From the NCBI GenBank assembly GCA_001051155.2, contig JYIP02000002.1, positions 813,583 through 877,582 on the forward strand: DNA of 64,000 nucleotides. Direction: 5' to 3'. The stretch comes from Chrysoporthe austroafricana. Its lineage: Eukaryota; Ascomycota; Sordariomycetes; Diaporthales; Cryphonectriaceae. Positions 10,495 through 20,939 of the stretch are shown piece by piece (position 1 is the first letter of the stretch; every line of letters begins with the position of its first letter). The notes beneath the pieces were generated by a model that did no database searches, was not told the DNA's origin, and worked only from the letters and a program-made list of their open reading frames with translations. Position numbers and translations under genes: made by a program.

Positions 10495-11244
10495 ATGAAG
10501 CGCCTCATCGCCTTTGACCTAGACGGGACGCTGGCCGAGAGCAAGCAGGCCGTCGACCCAGAAATGGCCTCCATCCTCGCCCGACTTAGCCATGTTGCCG
10601 ACATATGTGTCATCTCTGGTGGAGATTGGCCTCAATTCGAAAAGCAGGTCGCCAGCCGCCTGCCCGAGGACACCGATCGTTCTCGTTTCTGGCTCATGCC
10701 CACCACAGGCACCAAGCTGTACCGCTTCGAGGACGCTGCCTGGGCCCGCAAGTATGCCGACCTCTTCACCGATGACGAGCGCGCCCACATCATCAAGGAG
10801 CTTCGCGCGTCCATAGACCGCCTGGGCTTCACGCCCACCGAGGTCTGGGGGGAGCAGATCGAGGACCGCGGCAGCCAGATCACCTTCTCTGCCCTCGGCC
10901 AGCAGGCCCCGCTTCACCCGAAGGAGGCCTGGGATCCCAAGCAGGAGAAGCGCCGCCGCATTCAGGCCGACCTCCAGCCCATCGTCCCGCACGTCTCGGT
11001 TCGCATCGGCGGCGCGACCTCCATAGATATCACTCGCGCTGGTGTTGACAAGGCCTACGGAATAGAGCGTCTTTCTGAGATCTCTGGCATCTCCAAGGGG
11101 GACATGCTCTTCTTTGGCGACGCTCTCTACCCCGGCGGCAATGATGCGCCTGTCAAGGATACCGCTGGCGTCGACTCCGTCCAGGTCTACAATGTCGACC
11201 AGACGAAGCGAGCCCTCGAAGCAGTCATATTGTGTCTCGCTTGA
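10495..11244 (+). CDS. HAD superfamily (Cof/IIB) sugar phosphatase, phosphomannomutase-like, 249 aa
   Basis: No intron. HAD motif I is FDLDGTLAES near the N terminus, motif II is VISGGD, and the C-terminal motif IV is FFGDALYPGGND; between them lies a IIB-type cap. The layout matches eukaryotic phosphomannomutase and bacterial PMM-like HAD hydrolases. The GDALYPGGND and IGGATSIDITRAGVDKAYGI blocks look closer to bacterial HAD-IIB proteins than to Sec53-type PMM, where the equivalent reads GDKTxPGGND. I chose the ATG at 10495 because motif I follows at once. An in-frame ATG at 10324 would add 57 polar residues with no family match. Substrate unknown; a hexose phosphatase is as likely as a mutase. 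Confidence 0.83.
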   Translation: MKRLIAFDLDGTLAESKQAVDPEMASILARLSHVADICVISGGDWPQFEKQVASRLPEDTDRSRFWLMPTTGTKLYRFEDAAWARKYADLFTDDERAHIIKELRASIDRLGFTPTEVWGEQIEDRGSQITFSALGQQAPLHPKEAWDPKQEKRRRIQADLQPIVPHVSVRIGGATSIDITRAGVDKAYGIERLSEISGISKGDMLFFGDALYPGGNDAPVKDTAGVDSVQVYNVDQTKRALEAVILCLA

Positions 11245-12322
11245 AGGACTCATGTGACGTTACTCGCCCAGACCGGTGATCTGCTGTAGTTGTTCGGCCT
11301 GAATGGCCCGACATGACGGCAAGTCCCGCACAGCGGTTTCCGGGTTGCCATGGAGGGTAACCTGCAATGCACGAGCGAAGCGTGGAAGGTGGAGCGCGTT
11401 GCTGATTAAGAGTCCGGTGCCTCATAGCGTTCGACGTAGTCGATGGCCTCGCACCTCATACATAGGCGGAATGGCGGGCGACTCAAGTGCCGGGCGGGGA
11501 AAGCTGTACTTTTAATAGGAATCAATCCCAGGCCTCGAACACCAATGGCAATGGCTGGTTCGACGTGTTCCACTCGCGTACAGAGTACGACAATGCGTTC
11601 GAACGTGGCGTTTGTAATTTCTGACAGCATTGATAATTGGAAAGGCCCGAATGGTTGACGCCGGCACCAACTCATCTGCCGGCCTCGAAGCTTAAACTGA
11701 TTAGTGCTTGATCCTGCATATTGGCGGGTGCGCAGCAAGGCCATGCGCCCTGCCGCCTACCTACCAGCCTGCCGGCCTGCCCACTGCGCCTCAGCGAAGA
11801 GCATGCAGCCGCTGCATTCGAATGCAGCATGGTTGTCCCCATGCGGCATGTCCACCGAGATCGCTGCCAATACGGAGCATTCCACCACTACTAAGCTATC
11901 TCGCTTCGTGGTGAGTGTGTCGATCCCGCCGGGCTGGAGTTTTTGCACAAAGCCTCTTTTGTGTCTGAGGTATATGACGCCGGGTTATAGGTCTCGGCGC
12001 CCAAGACCATCACAGGAAGTCTCCGGAAGGGCGCCCTAACGGCCTCGCGGGAAGCGGGCCGTACACATTAGTACGCGGTGAAGCGTAGCAATAGGCTTCA
12101 GGGGCTGAGGGGCGGCAGCCCCGTCAAGTCTTGTCTGGAGAGTCCACGCGTCCTTGGCAAGGATTTCACTGAGACGTAGCCAAGCAGGGGAGCCCTGACC
12201 CACATGAACGAGGAATCGAATCGGGCAAAGATATTATTAAAGTCTGGTCTCGCTCAGATTGAGTTCACAGATATGCTCCGTCAACCATGAGGCAATCCCC
12301 ACGGTGACCGTGTACCTTTACG
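11245..12322. other. Intergenic, no gene seen
   Basis: About 1.1 kb between two same-strand genes. Short open frames are present but without protein-like composition. It should hold the terminator of the HAD gene and the promoter of the nucleoside transporter. Confidence 0.55.
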
Positions 12323-14231
12323 ATGGAGCAAGCGACGCCTGACAGTGCCGAAAATCACTGGACGGTAGCGCAGGTCCGGAGGAGACGACTCATCCGCGTC
12401 TTCACCCATCTCGGCATCGGCGCGCTGTTTACAGGGTAAGGGATGTCCCCGCGCAACCTTCATCGATTAGGATCTAACGGCCGTGGCTTAAATGCAGCTG
12501 GTGGATCGCCGGGCTTGTCCTCCACCGCAAGGACAAGAACTGGATACTGCCGCTTCTAGTCTGGCTAGCGGTCATCGGCAGGTTGATTCTGTGGCACGTT
12601 CCCAGCGTGCGGCTCGTTACGCCTTTCACGAGGTTATGGGAGAGGGCTATCAGCCGGCGAGCGTCCGCCGTGCCTCCAAGATGGACCCTGATCGGCAGCT
12701 GGGTTTTCCTGGTCGGGCTGATCGCGACGGTTGCGATGATCGCGCCGGACTACCAGGACAACACGACGGTCAATCGAGGAATCAGCCTGGCAGGTCTCGT
12801 CCTGATGATCGGCCTGATGTGGCTGACATCCAGGGACCGGAAGAGGATTAGCTGGTACACCGTGTTGTGCGGGCTATATCTCCAGTTCCTCGTTGCCCTC
12901 TTCGTCCTCCGGACTGAGGTGGGGTACAATATCTTTACCTTTATGTCAGATCGCGCGTCGGATCTGCTTGGCTTCGCAGACGATGGGCTCGCTTTCCTTA
13001 CAGACGATACCGTCCCCAAGCTGGCGTGGTTCGTCATCAGCGTTGTGCCTCCTATCATTTTCTTTGCGGGTATCGCTCAGCTCTTGTCCTACTGGTAAGC
13101 TGAGAGGCCGTGGCAGTCCGAGCCTGTCCCAAGACTTTGCTTGCTGACTCAATATCCAGGGGCGCACTGCAGTGGCTTGTCAGGAAAGCTGCAACTTTTT
13201 TCCATTGGGCTCTCAAAGTGTCGGGTGCCGAGGCAGTAGTGGCAGCATCATCGCCATTCTTCGGGCAGGGAGAGAGCGTTATGCTCATCCGGCCCTTTCT
13301 AGATGCTCTTACCCATGCAGAGCTGCACCAGGTCATGTGCTCTGGCTTCGCGACCATCGCCGGCAGCGTGCTGGTTGCGTATATCAGCCTTGGCGTCAAC
13401 GGGACTGCATTGATATCTTCTTGTGGGTGCTCCTGGTTGGCCTCAGACCACGACCCTATCCTAACGAGACGCAGGCGTCATGTCCATTCCCGCGTCCATC
13501 GTCGTTAGCAAGCTCAGATATCCGGAGGCGGAGGAGACGCTAACCGCCGAGAAGTTGACGCTGACGCCCGAGGATGCAAAGGCCGAAGCTGGCAACTGGA
13601 TGCACGCCTTCACCAACGGATGCTGGCTCGGCATCAAGCTTGCGGGTATTGTGGTGGCAGTGCTTGCATCAGTTATTGCCCTTGTCGATCTATGCGACGC
13701 TCTGCTGACCTGGTTCGGTGGCTATCTCAATATTGAGGAATTGACCCTGGAGGTCATGTTTGGCTACGCGCTGGTCCCTGTCGTCTTCTTCCTTGGCGTC
13801 CCAAGGGACGACAACATAGTCCTTGTCGCACGCCTGATCGCCGTCAAGATCCTGAGGGTGGGTGCCATTGCAGCTTTTGCGCCATCGAATCAATGGAGAA
13901 CTGTACGTGCTGACACGCCGAATCTGTGACACAGAACGAGTTCATCGCATACGAGGAGCTTCAGACAAGCCCCGTATATATACCACTAAGCCCTCGATCA
14001 CGCCTGATCGCAACCTACAGCCTGTGCGGGTTCGGAAACCTTGGTTCGCTGGGAACCCAGGTCGGGCTGATGACGCAGATGGCCCCCCGCAGGAATAGAG
14101 ATATTTCCGACGTGGCCTTCAGCGCTTTCATCACTGGTGTCATATCTACGCTTACGAGCGCGAGCATGGCTGGGATGTTACTCGGCGAGCAGTCAGCTAC
14201 GTCGTTGCTGAAACCGACTAGTACCGACTAG
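12323..14231 (+). CDS. Concentrative nucleoside transporter (CNT/SLC28 family), 550 aa, 5 exons
   Basis: Exons 12323-12435, 12498-13094, 13160-13422, 13475-13857 and 13935-14231; introns are 62, 65, 52 and 77 bp and every junction keeps frame. The family couples inward nucleoside uptake to H+ or Na+ at the plasma membrane. Markers in order: LFTGWWIAG in the first membrane segments, GYNIFTFM, GAEAVVAASSPFFGQGES, the GFATIAGSVL helix hairpin, VMSIPASIVVSKL, LGVPRDDN, LNEF-type motif LRNEFIAYEEL and IATYSLCGFGN. The human SQTEAP site reads FGQGES here, a substrate-site difference I believe is shared by other fungal CNTs. About 10 membrane helices. N terminus is short, as in fungal and bacterial members. 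CNTs are patchily distributed in ascomycetes. Confidence 0.92.
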
Positions 14232-15505
14232 TTAGCTCACCAGCGGCATTTCTAACGCCGGCTTCACTATAGCTGGTCAAGGAGGTCACGAAGAAGAATA
14301 AAATTTTATGAGCCCATCTGCTCCCTCTTCGGCCATTGGTTCCCTGTCGCCGTACTTGTGAGAGTGTGGTATTGGCTTCGCAGTGATGGTAAAGCACTTC
14401 GAGACATATAAAATGCGTTCCATTCACCTAAATTACGTGAACAGCGTCGATTCGGGTATTCTCCGGCATCGACCGCATCACAATACTTGTCGATGTGAGA
14501 TACACAGCCGTTTTTACTGAAACCCCCAAAGGACGAACCTCCAAGGAGAAGACATCTCGCCAACGTTAGGATCTGTCTTGCCGATTAAACTCGGGTTCAT
14601 TCGTGCTAACCCCCTTAAAGCCCTATAAAGCGCATGTGATTTGTAAGCATAGAAGAAATTAGGTGCTCAAAGCTGGCATTGAAGAAGGATTCGACAGTGG
14701 ATCTAATTAGTTGCCGAACAAAACGGGGTAAAGGCCTTTGCAATGTCGTTGATAAACGGAAGAAAGGTACTGATAATATATATAAGATCTGTTCTATTTA
14801 TGTATATGTAAACTTAAAAGTTTAAAGAAAGGCCGCTACCTAGATATATAATGTATGCAGTATGCTCTGTCCAATTCTTCACCGATAAGACTCAACTCAG
14901 CGACGGTTAGCGTGATCTACAACGCGCAAATTCGGCACCACTGTATCTTCTGCCTTCGTAGAGCACTTACGGGAGAAATAGGTCCTCTGCACTGCTAAGA
15001 TGTGCTTTTACTCCTGCATTAGGTTCATGTGTGACCACTGTGGCGAGGAACTCTCCTGCAGCACGATCAAGAAGCGATACTGCATGAAGAAATCTTGCAA
15101 CGGTGAGATCCCAGCGGGCACTAAGATCAAGTTTATAGATAAGGCGATCACGGACGAGACCCATTGTTGCCACTTCCCTCTCATCATCTCTTCTGAGACT
15201 AAGTAGGCTGGTGGCCAGTCTTGCGACTTCATCACTCCCCAAGGCATGATGTAGGTCCCTTTCCGAGTTACCAATTCCCGACCACGTTGACAAAGCAGTC
15301 GCGTGATGTAATAAAGAGTTCATCAATCTATTTGCGTTCTTGAAAAGCTTTATCTATCCCAATCCCAACTTGTGTATATCTGAGACCTGTTCCTGGCACA
15401 TTTACCCGATGCCTGCAGATGCAGAGCTACCGTATTTGTTCATTTGATCAATGTTAGTGCAAATGAGTCCCATATGATCCAACGTAATCCATGTCGAATT
15501 GTGCT
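14232..15505. other. Gene-poor, AT-rich stretch with one weak ORF
   Basis: AT-rich sequence downstream of the transporter. A minus-strand open frame at 15323-14967 (118 aa, ATG start) has fairly regular composition (DDEREVATMGLVRDRL...). It could be a remnant or an extra exon of the orphan gene at 15.5-16.6 kb, but I found no splice that joins them. No other gene seen. Confidence 0.4.
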
Positions 15506-16585
15506 TCACAAGCGGACAAAAAACATCATGGTTACAAAGAGCGACGAGATGACCATCGCCATCCTGCTTCCCGAAGAAATGTTCCTCGTCTTTTTCACTT
15601 CGTCTGAGGAAACGCTGGTCCTGGTCTGCCCAAGATACCGCAGTCCAATTTCTGCCAACTTTCTAACGTCACTTAGCATTGTAGCATTGGGGATGTTGTT
15701 GGATACCGATGGTTGGAAAGTTCTGAATAGCGAGTAACGCTCAATATACGGGAGTCGGTCTAGGTACTTGATCGATAGTTTGAAACAGATCTGCGTAGCA
15801 TTCAGGTGATGATCGCTTTTGTCGAACTTGGTAATCAATATTGAGGTGCTGGGGTCCCTGCAGACCAGAAGTTAGGAAACACTGAAGCTTGTGAAGGACA
15901 AAAGTCAGGATATGATCTCGGAGAATACTCACGTAGCAACGTATTCACCATTATTATGGCCTGTTGGGACCGGAAAGTATGGATACCAGTGTAACAAGTC
16001 CAAGTCATAGGTACAACTTTTTCTCGTTTTGATGCGCTGGCTGATGGCCTGTGAGCAGTTGCGGAGGAACTTACACAGCCAAGATAAGCCGCCGTAGGAG
16101 GGGATTATAGCAGATATACCGAGCTTGATGCCCATATCCTGCAGAGGCACAACAATGCTGGCCCAATCCTCAGCACCCAGGTGGAGATCCAGATTTCTAC
16201 TACTCCGTTTCGACGGCATGTCAGACTCGTTGAATTTCGAACCATGGGAGATGCAAACTTACTTTCGTGTGAGCTTTCCGACCGTATCTAGGAATGTTAT
16301 ATTCTGGGTGTGGGTAGGGGGGTCACGGCGAATGGGGATCAGCTTGAACTGGTCTTGATCGAGGTTGCTGAAGTTATAAGATGGTGACACGCCGTAGTTG
16401 CAGTAGCACGTCAGATCGCCGGCTGACTGGGCCCAGATCGAGTTGTCCTGAGGTGCTATTGAGTTGAACATGAAACTCAGGCAGCATTCTGAGCTGACGG
16501 TGTCACTGTGACCTCCCGCCCGAGCGGGCGACAAGATGACAAGACAGCTTTCAAGGCGGGCGAAGCCCACGCGCAGAAGATGCAT
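15506..16585 (-). CDS. Probable orphan secreted, possibly GPI-anchored protein, 313 aa, 3 exons
   Basis: Model exons 16585-16263, 16199-15933 and 15857-15506, using donors GTAAGT and GTGAGT and acceptors GTAG and TGCAG; lengths add to an intact 942-base frame. I do not recognise the family. Supporting signs: a weakly hydrophobic N terminus that could be a signal peptide, early Cys pairs (ECC, CYC near 34-62), five N-glycosylation sequons spread over the protein (71, 95, 216, 254, 289), and a C-terminal hydrophobic stretch after a small-residue SSGS, as in GPI signals. The acceptor of the first intron is the least certain point. The surrounding 3 kb is gene-poor, so a decaying gene is also possible. 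Confidence 0.4.
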
Positions 16586-16988
16586 CTTTGAACTTCCAAG
16601 GTTGGGTTTTCTGGATAGTTGCTTAGAAGATAAGAGAAAAGGCGTTGTGGATGTCATTATGGAATGCACTCAGGCCTTGTCTATGGCTTCCATGTCCTTG
16701 ATCTAAACACACGGACACTGCCCAGCATTAAGACTGGGCTAAATCGAGGCCCGAGCGACCGTAGGGGCGCGTCGCACTTACCTAGGTTGTCATGGGAATA
16801 GTTGAGAGCCCATTCATGAAAGACGTTACTTGATATGATCGGCAGATCAACGACACTATGACTTCGTGCTGCTCTCCTATAGCTGCTTGCGCGGTATGGT
16901 TGGAGTAAATCCACTGCGGAGAAGGCAATGGGTGCCTTAGCATGTATGCACTTAAATATACGCGACGCACATCTCTCCAATACGGCTA

Positions 16989-17005
16989 TATTAATTAATT
17001 AATTA
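16989..17005. repeat. (TTAA)n short AT tandem tract
   Basis: About four tandem copies of TTAA in an AT-rich intergenic stretch. Confidence 0.8.
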
Positions 17006-17259
17006 CATGATGTCTTGCCCATGACCATTGTTGTCAATTGCCAAGATACAGGAGGTATTTTAGATAGCAACTGCGGGTACAGGAGAAAAGTGTTAGAGGC
17101 GCCGGTATATACCAGAATATATCATCTGAAGTCATGCCTCAAGGAAGAGTGGCATTACACCACACAGCTCTAATATAAAGCAATGACCCAATAAATCATA
17201 AAGTCTTCTACTCAGTATCTGAAGAACTAACGTTTTTCAAGGTTCGTGCTGTTTAACTT

Positions 17260-17320
17260 TAATCTCCTTTCTTTTCTCTCCTCTCTTTCCACCCTCCCTC
17301 GTTCTCCTTCCTTTCCGCGA
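17260..17320 (+). promoter_or_regulatory. Pyrimidine-rich promoter tract
   Basis: Roughly 60 bases almost entirely C and T, on the coding strand upstream of the methyltransferase gene. CT-rich tracts near transcription starts are common in filamentous fungi; the role here is inferred. Confidence 0.4.
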
Positions 17321-17624
17321 AAAAAGAAAGGAAAAACAAAAAAGGTGGTTTTCTTCAGCGAATGAATGAATGGGGCGGTACAGTACGTACCCTGTGGGCC
17401 CCGGCCCGGGGAGGGGGCGGCTTGGTTGCAGCCGCTCTTCTCGCAACAAGCATTACCCCTGTGCATTCACCTGCCTGTCAAATTTCTCGAACGCAAATGG
17501 CCCTTCAATACGCCACCATCTGCACTTCCTGATCAACGTCAACCCTTCCACCCTCACAACACTTACCATCCGTGTTCCTTTGGCTCTCTCGTCGGTGGGG
17601 TGCCGCCTGGGCCTAAAGCCTCTA

Positions 17625-18374
17625 ATGACGAAGGAGGAAGACCGAGCTCTGGCCCGTCCAGACTACTGGGACGGCCGATATGCGAAGGGAGATGGAGAGG
17701 CGCCGACGCACGAGTGGTTTCGCTCCTTCAAGGAGCTTGAGCTCTTCCTGCGGTCCAGTCTGATCGATGCCAAGGCTTTCAAGCCAGCTGACAACCCACT
17801 CATCCTTCACTTGGGCTCCGGAGACAGTGTGAGTCCAGCTGTACATCGCAGGTCTCTTCCGCCCTTGACATTGATAGCTGACATCGACCGCGCTACCCTC
17901 TGACAGCTCGTCCCCGACGAGCTTGCCTCCTTGGGTTACAGACAGCAGTTATGTGTTGACTTTTCGCCCGTCGTTGTTGAGCTCATGACCTCCCGCCACT
18001 CAGCCAACCCAGCGATAGAGTGGAAACAGGTCGACGTGCGGGACATGCGTAATGACATCGCGGACAGATCGGTAGATGTTGCTTTCGACAAGGGAACTCT
18101 TGATGCCATGATTCACGGCAGCCCCTGGAACCCACCAGACGAGGTCAAGGACAACACGAGCAGGTATATGGGCGAGGTCCATCGTGTGCTCAAGGAGAAT
18201 GGTCTGTTTCTCTATGTCACTTATCGGCAGCCACATTTCATCCAGCCCTTGCTGAACCCCTCTGGTCGCCTCTGGGACCTGGAAATGCAAGTTCTTGGCG
18301 ACGAGGGCTCGTTCGGGTACTATGGTTACAAGATCACCAAAAGATCTGCTGCAGGTACAAACGACGACATATGA
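17625..18374 (+). CDS. EEF1AKMT4-like class I methyltransferase, 223 aa, 2 exons
   Basis: Exons 17625-17828 and 17907-18374 with a 78 bp intron (GTGAGT...ACAG), phase 0. The N terminus PDYWDGRYAKGD...THEWFRSF matches the YWDxRY...WF block of EEF1AKMT4 and METTL13 N-terminal methyltransferases. SAM-binding motif I is ILHLGSGDS (usually LGCGNS), the acidic strand-2 residue is in CVDFSPVVV, and post-II motifs are DVRDM, AFDKGTLDAMI and VLKENGLFLYVTY. In mammals EEF1AKMT4 methylates Lys36 of elongation factor eEF1A; the same substrate is inferred here, not shown. Frame continues upstream of the ATG I chose to 17370, but those residues lack family similarity and lie in the CT-rich leader. Confidence 0.88.
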
Positions 18375-18562
18375 ACCGAGATGAGAACCGTCGGTAATTT
18401 TTCCTCATTAACGCCTAGGAACGAACCAGATGAGACTCTACTCCAGTCTTCCCACTTGTCTTTTCGTACATTTTATGTCACTGCATTTCCTCTCCTCATT
18501 CTCTCGAGTCCGTGGCGGCGAGCCTCTCCTGTGCCCCCTTCACCTCGTCTCAGCGTACTTGA

Positions 18563-20000
18563 TTATACTTGCTGGAGTAATGCAAGGCAATTCTCCCTGC
18601 CCACCGTAATGGCAACATCTCCAAGTGCCTTGGCGTCAAATCCTGCCTCGCAGTAACAGAAATAGTACTATTTGTCATTCAGTCGTCAGTCCGAGAATAT
18701 CCGCGCACAGGAACCTGCAAGTCGGACTTACATCCCATTTTCTCCTGAATACCTCCATGTCGGCCATAGTCATCTCTGGATGGCTTCTCTCGAGTGCTGG
18801 TACGATTTTGTCGTTGAAGCTCTCCATGAACTTCGTCTTCCAGCATCTCAGAGCCTTCGCGTAATGCATCCCGACGCTCTTGATCTCATCCACGACAAGT
18901 GCACCCTTTGAGCCTCGATTGATGCTGTCCACGAGTGCAGTGACCGTCGGCAGATGACCTCCTGGAAATATGTATTTCTTGATAAAGTCTTGGCTGTGCC
19001 GATAGTTTTCGTACCTTGCTTCGGGTATGGTGATGCACTGGAAATATCCAATTCCACCCTCTTTCTTGAGGTACCGATCCATGCATTCAAAATATGTGTC
19101 TAGGAAGTCGTGTCCAACGTGTTCGATCATCTCGATGCTCACAATCTTATCAAATGGGCCCAAGTCGCCCAGCTCGCGATAATCTGCCTGCACGATTGTG
19201 ATCTTGTCCTCCAGTCCTGCTGCCCGGACACGCCCTTCAGCGAGCCGCTTTTGTTCAGCACTCGGCGTCACTGTCGTTACGTGACACCCAGTTGTCTGAG
19301 CTGCGGTAATGGCGAAGCTGCCCCAGCCTGTGCCGATTTCGAGCACGTGGTCTGATCCCACAATCCTCGTCGCCGATATTGCATACCGAAGCTTTCTGAG
19401 CTGCGCATCCTCGAGAGACTCAACACTAGACCGGGGATCTGACGATGGCAGCCAGATCGGAGCTGAGTATGTCATGTCAGGGCTGAGAAACGCCTCAAAC
19501 ATGTCGTTGCTGAGAGAATAGTGTGCTGCGACGTTGAGATGCGAGGTAACGATATTATTCATGGCTCGGTACGGCAGCCACTTCAGTACAGGCCCAAATA
19601 GAGAGGACAAGAACCCAGCTGTCGCGGGCTTCGAGATGGCTTCATTGTTGTGAATGAAAAATCCGAAGACGGCTGTGAGATCCGAGGCGCTTATCTCTTG
19701 AAGCATGTAACTCTGCGCGAAGCCGATGTCTCCAAAAACGAGGACCCGCAGCCAGAAAATCTCATTGTGAATTCTGACGACGGGTGCTGAAACCTTGGTA
19801 GATCTGTTGCCCAGTATCAGGATCTCTCCGTCGGGAGCCTCTAGCTTGAGTGTTCCCCAGGTTGCCTCTGAGAGGCTAGACAATACCATTCGTCGGGCAA
19901 ATGGTATGAGATTCAGCATGCCAGCATTAGCTATGATTTTCAGCTGGTTACTGGGAGACAAATATGTTGAATAAGGTGTAGGAGAAGTTTTCGAAGACAT
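18563..20000 (-). CDS. Cyclopropane-fatty-acyl-phospholipid synthase-like methyltransferase, 457 aa, 2 exons
   Basis: Exons 20000-18732 and 18667-18563. The short last exon (34 codons) restores the family C terminus YYFCYCEAGF...LGDVAITVGRE; without the 64 bp intron the protein would end in unrelated residues. CFA synthases add a SAM methylene across the double bond of phospholipid acyl chains, making cyclopropane rings, on membranes. SAM motif VLEIGTGWGSFAI, followed by DYRELGDLGPFDKIVSIEMIEHVG and ITIPEARYENYRHSQDFIKKYIFPGG, are classic for the family. The N-terminal ~120 residues form the usual lipid-binding lobe. Start is the ATG at 20000; the frame is open upstream to 20057 but from a GTG. 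Tandem with the P450 gene. A sphingolipid C9-methyltransferase is less likely because the two N-terminal membrane helices of that family are absent. Confidence 0.9.
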
Positions 20001-20057
20001 GGCGCGAATGGCTGCACGTGCAAGTGAAACAGGGATTGTGTGTGCCGGTAAGAACAC

Positions 20058-20393
20058 CTATAATACTGTCATGGATAAGGAGGCAAAATTCACAAGCAAT
20101 TGAAGAATAAAGGGAATATATAAGAAATCTAATGTGTAAGCCGGTCGAGCGGAGAATACGAAATCTTCTCGGGTCATTACATGGATAGCAGCGGCTGTTT
20201 GCATCACGTTGCGTCTGAGGCCGCCAACTACTCTTGGGGGCAGAACATAAGCGGGCGACATCCCGACCCTCGAAGTCACGACAACCATAATCACATGGTT
20301 GCGGTCCGCGTCGGTCCATCCGAGGTCGATGGGGTTGTTTTCAGCCCAGAACTGCATTTCTTTGTGGTGAAAGTCTCGGCAAAATTCTATCAT
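20058..20393 (-). other. Unrecognised open frame between CFA synthase and P450
   Basis: An open frame of 134 codons (20462-20058), 112 aa from its first ATG at 20393. Composition is protein-like (FWAENNPIDLGW, RNHVIMVVVTSRVG) and the C-terminal part is hydrophobic. I recognise no family. It ends 58 bases before the CFA start, so it could be a small gene, an upstream exon of CFA, or 5' leader. No splice linking it to CFA in frame was convincing. Confidence 0.25.
20320..20325. promoter_or_regulatory. CCGAGG hexamer (FarA/FarB-type), 5' of CFA synthase
   Basis: CCTCGG is the core bound by Aspergillus FarA/FarB, activators of fatty-acid catabolism genes. This copy is about 320 bases upstream of the CFA ATG. 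Six bases occur often by chance. Confidence 0.2.
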
Positions 20394-20939
20394 CTCTGGT
20401 AATTGCAGGATCCGATCGCATCCGGCCTCAGTCGGATCAGCGACCAGCTCAGCTGCGATCACTAAGATACCAGCCTGGTTTAGGCAGCCCTATGGCCTCC
20501 TAGACAAGCGAGATCTGACGATGCCTCCCAAAAGGGTAATCTGTACACCAAAGTGGACCTCCCGCACTGATTATGAAAGCTGACGATGACGAATCTGTTC
20601 TTTGCGGTGTCAAAGCCACATCTAGCTGCAGCAAGTGATAATAGTGCTTTCTCATTTTCGGGATAGACAGAGCCTCATCAGCTACATTCTGTAGGTCTTA
20701 CTTTCCCGTCAAGGCGGGCAGGGCACGTTTTTTCCTGCATCATGTCCAGGTCATTGGACCCTCGTAACTCCACTCCATGCAGTCAGCCGTGTCATAGCAT
20801 CACCCCCTTTGCGATGCCCTTACTACTTCCTACCAGTCTTCGAGCGGTCACAAGACACCCATGAATTCGGTGAGAAGATTGATGTTTACCTAAGAACCAC
20901 TTCACCGCTATTGACACTGCCCTCGCTCTCACTAGCTTG

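Larger units (their letters stand above)
16586..17624. other. Intergenic with AT and pyrimidine tracts
   Basis: Contains an open minus-strand frame at 16980-16681 without recognisable homology, a (TTAA)n tract at 16991-17005 and a long pyrimidine-rich tract at about 17260-17320. The latter lies about 300 bases upstream of the methyltransferase ATG and is typical of fungal promoters. Confidence 0.45.
20001..20939. other. Spacer between CFA synthase and P450 genes
   Basis: About 940 bases between two tandem minus-strand genes. It holds an unrecognised open frame (20393-20058, listed separately) and otherwise the 5' side of the CFA gene and the 3' UTR of the P450 gene. Confidence 0.5.

Noticed and set aside
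18381..18656. + strand ORF of 91 codons
   Set aside because: Overlaps the last CFA exon in antisense; composition is not protein-like.
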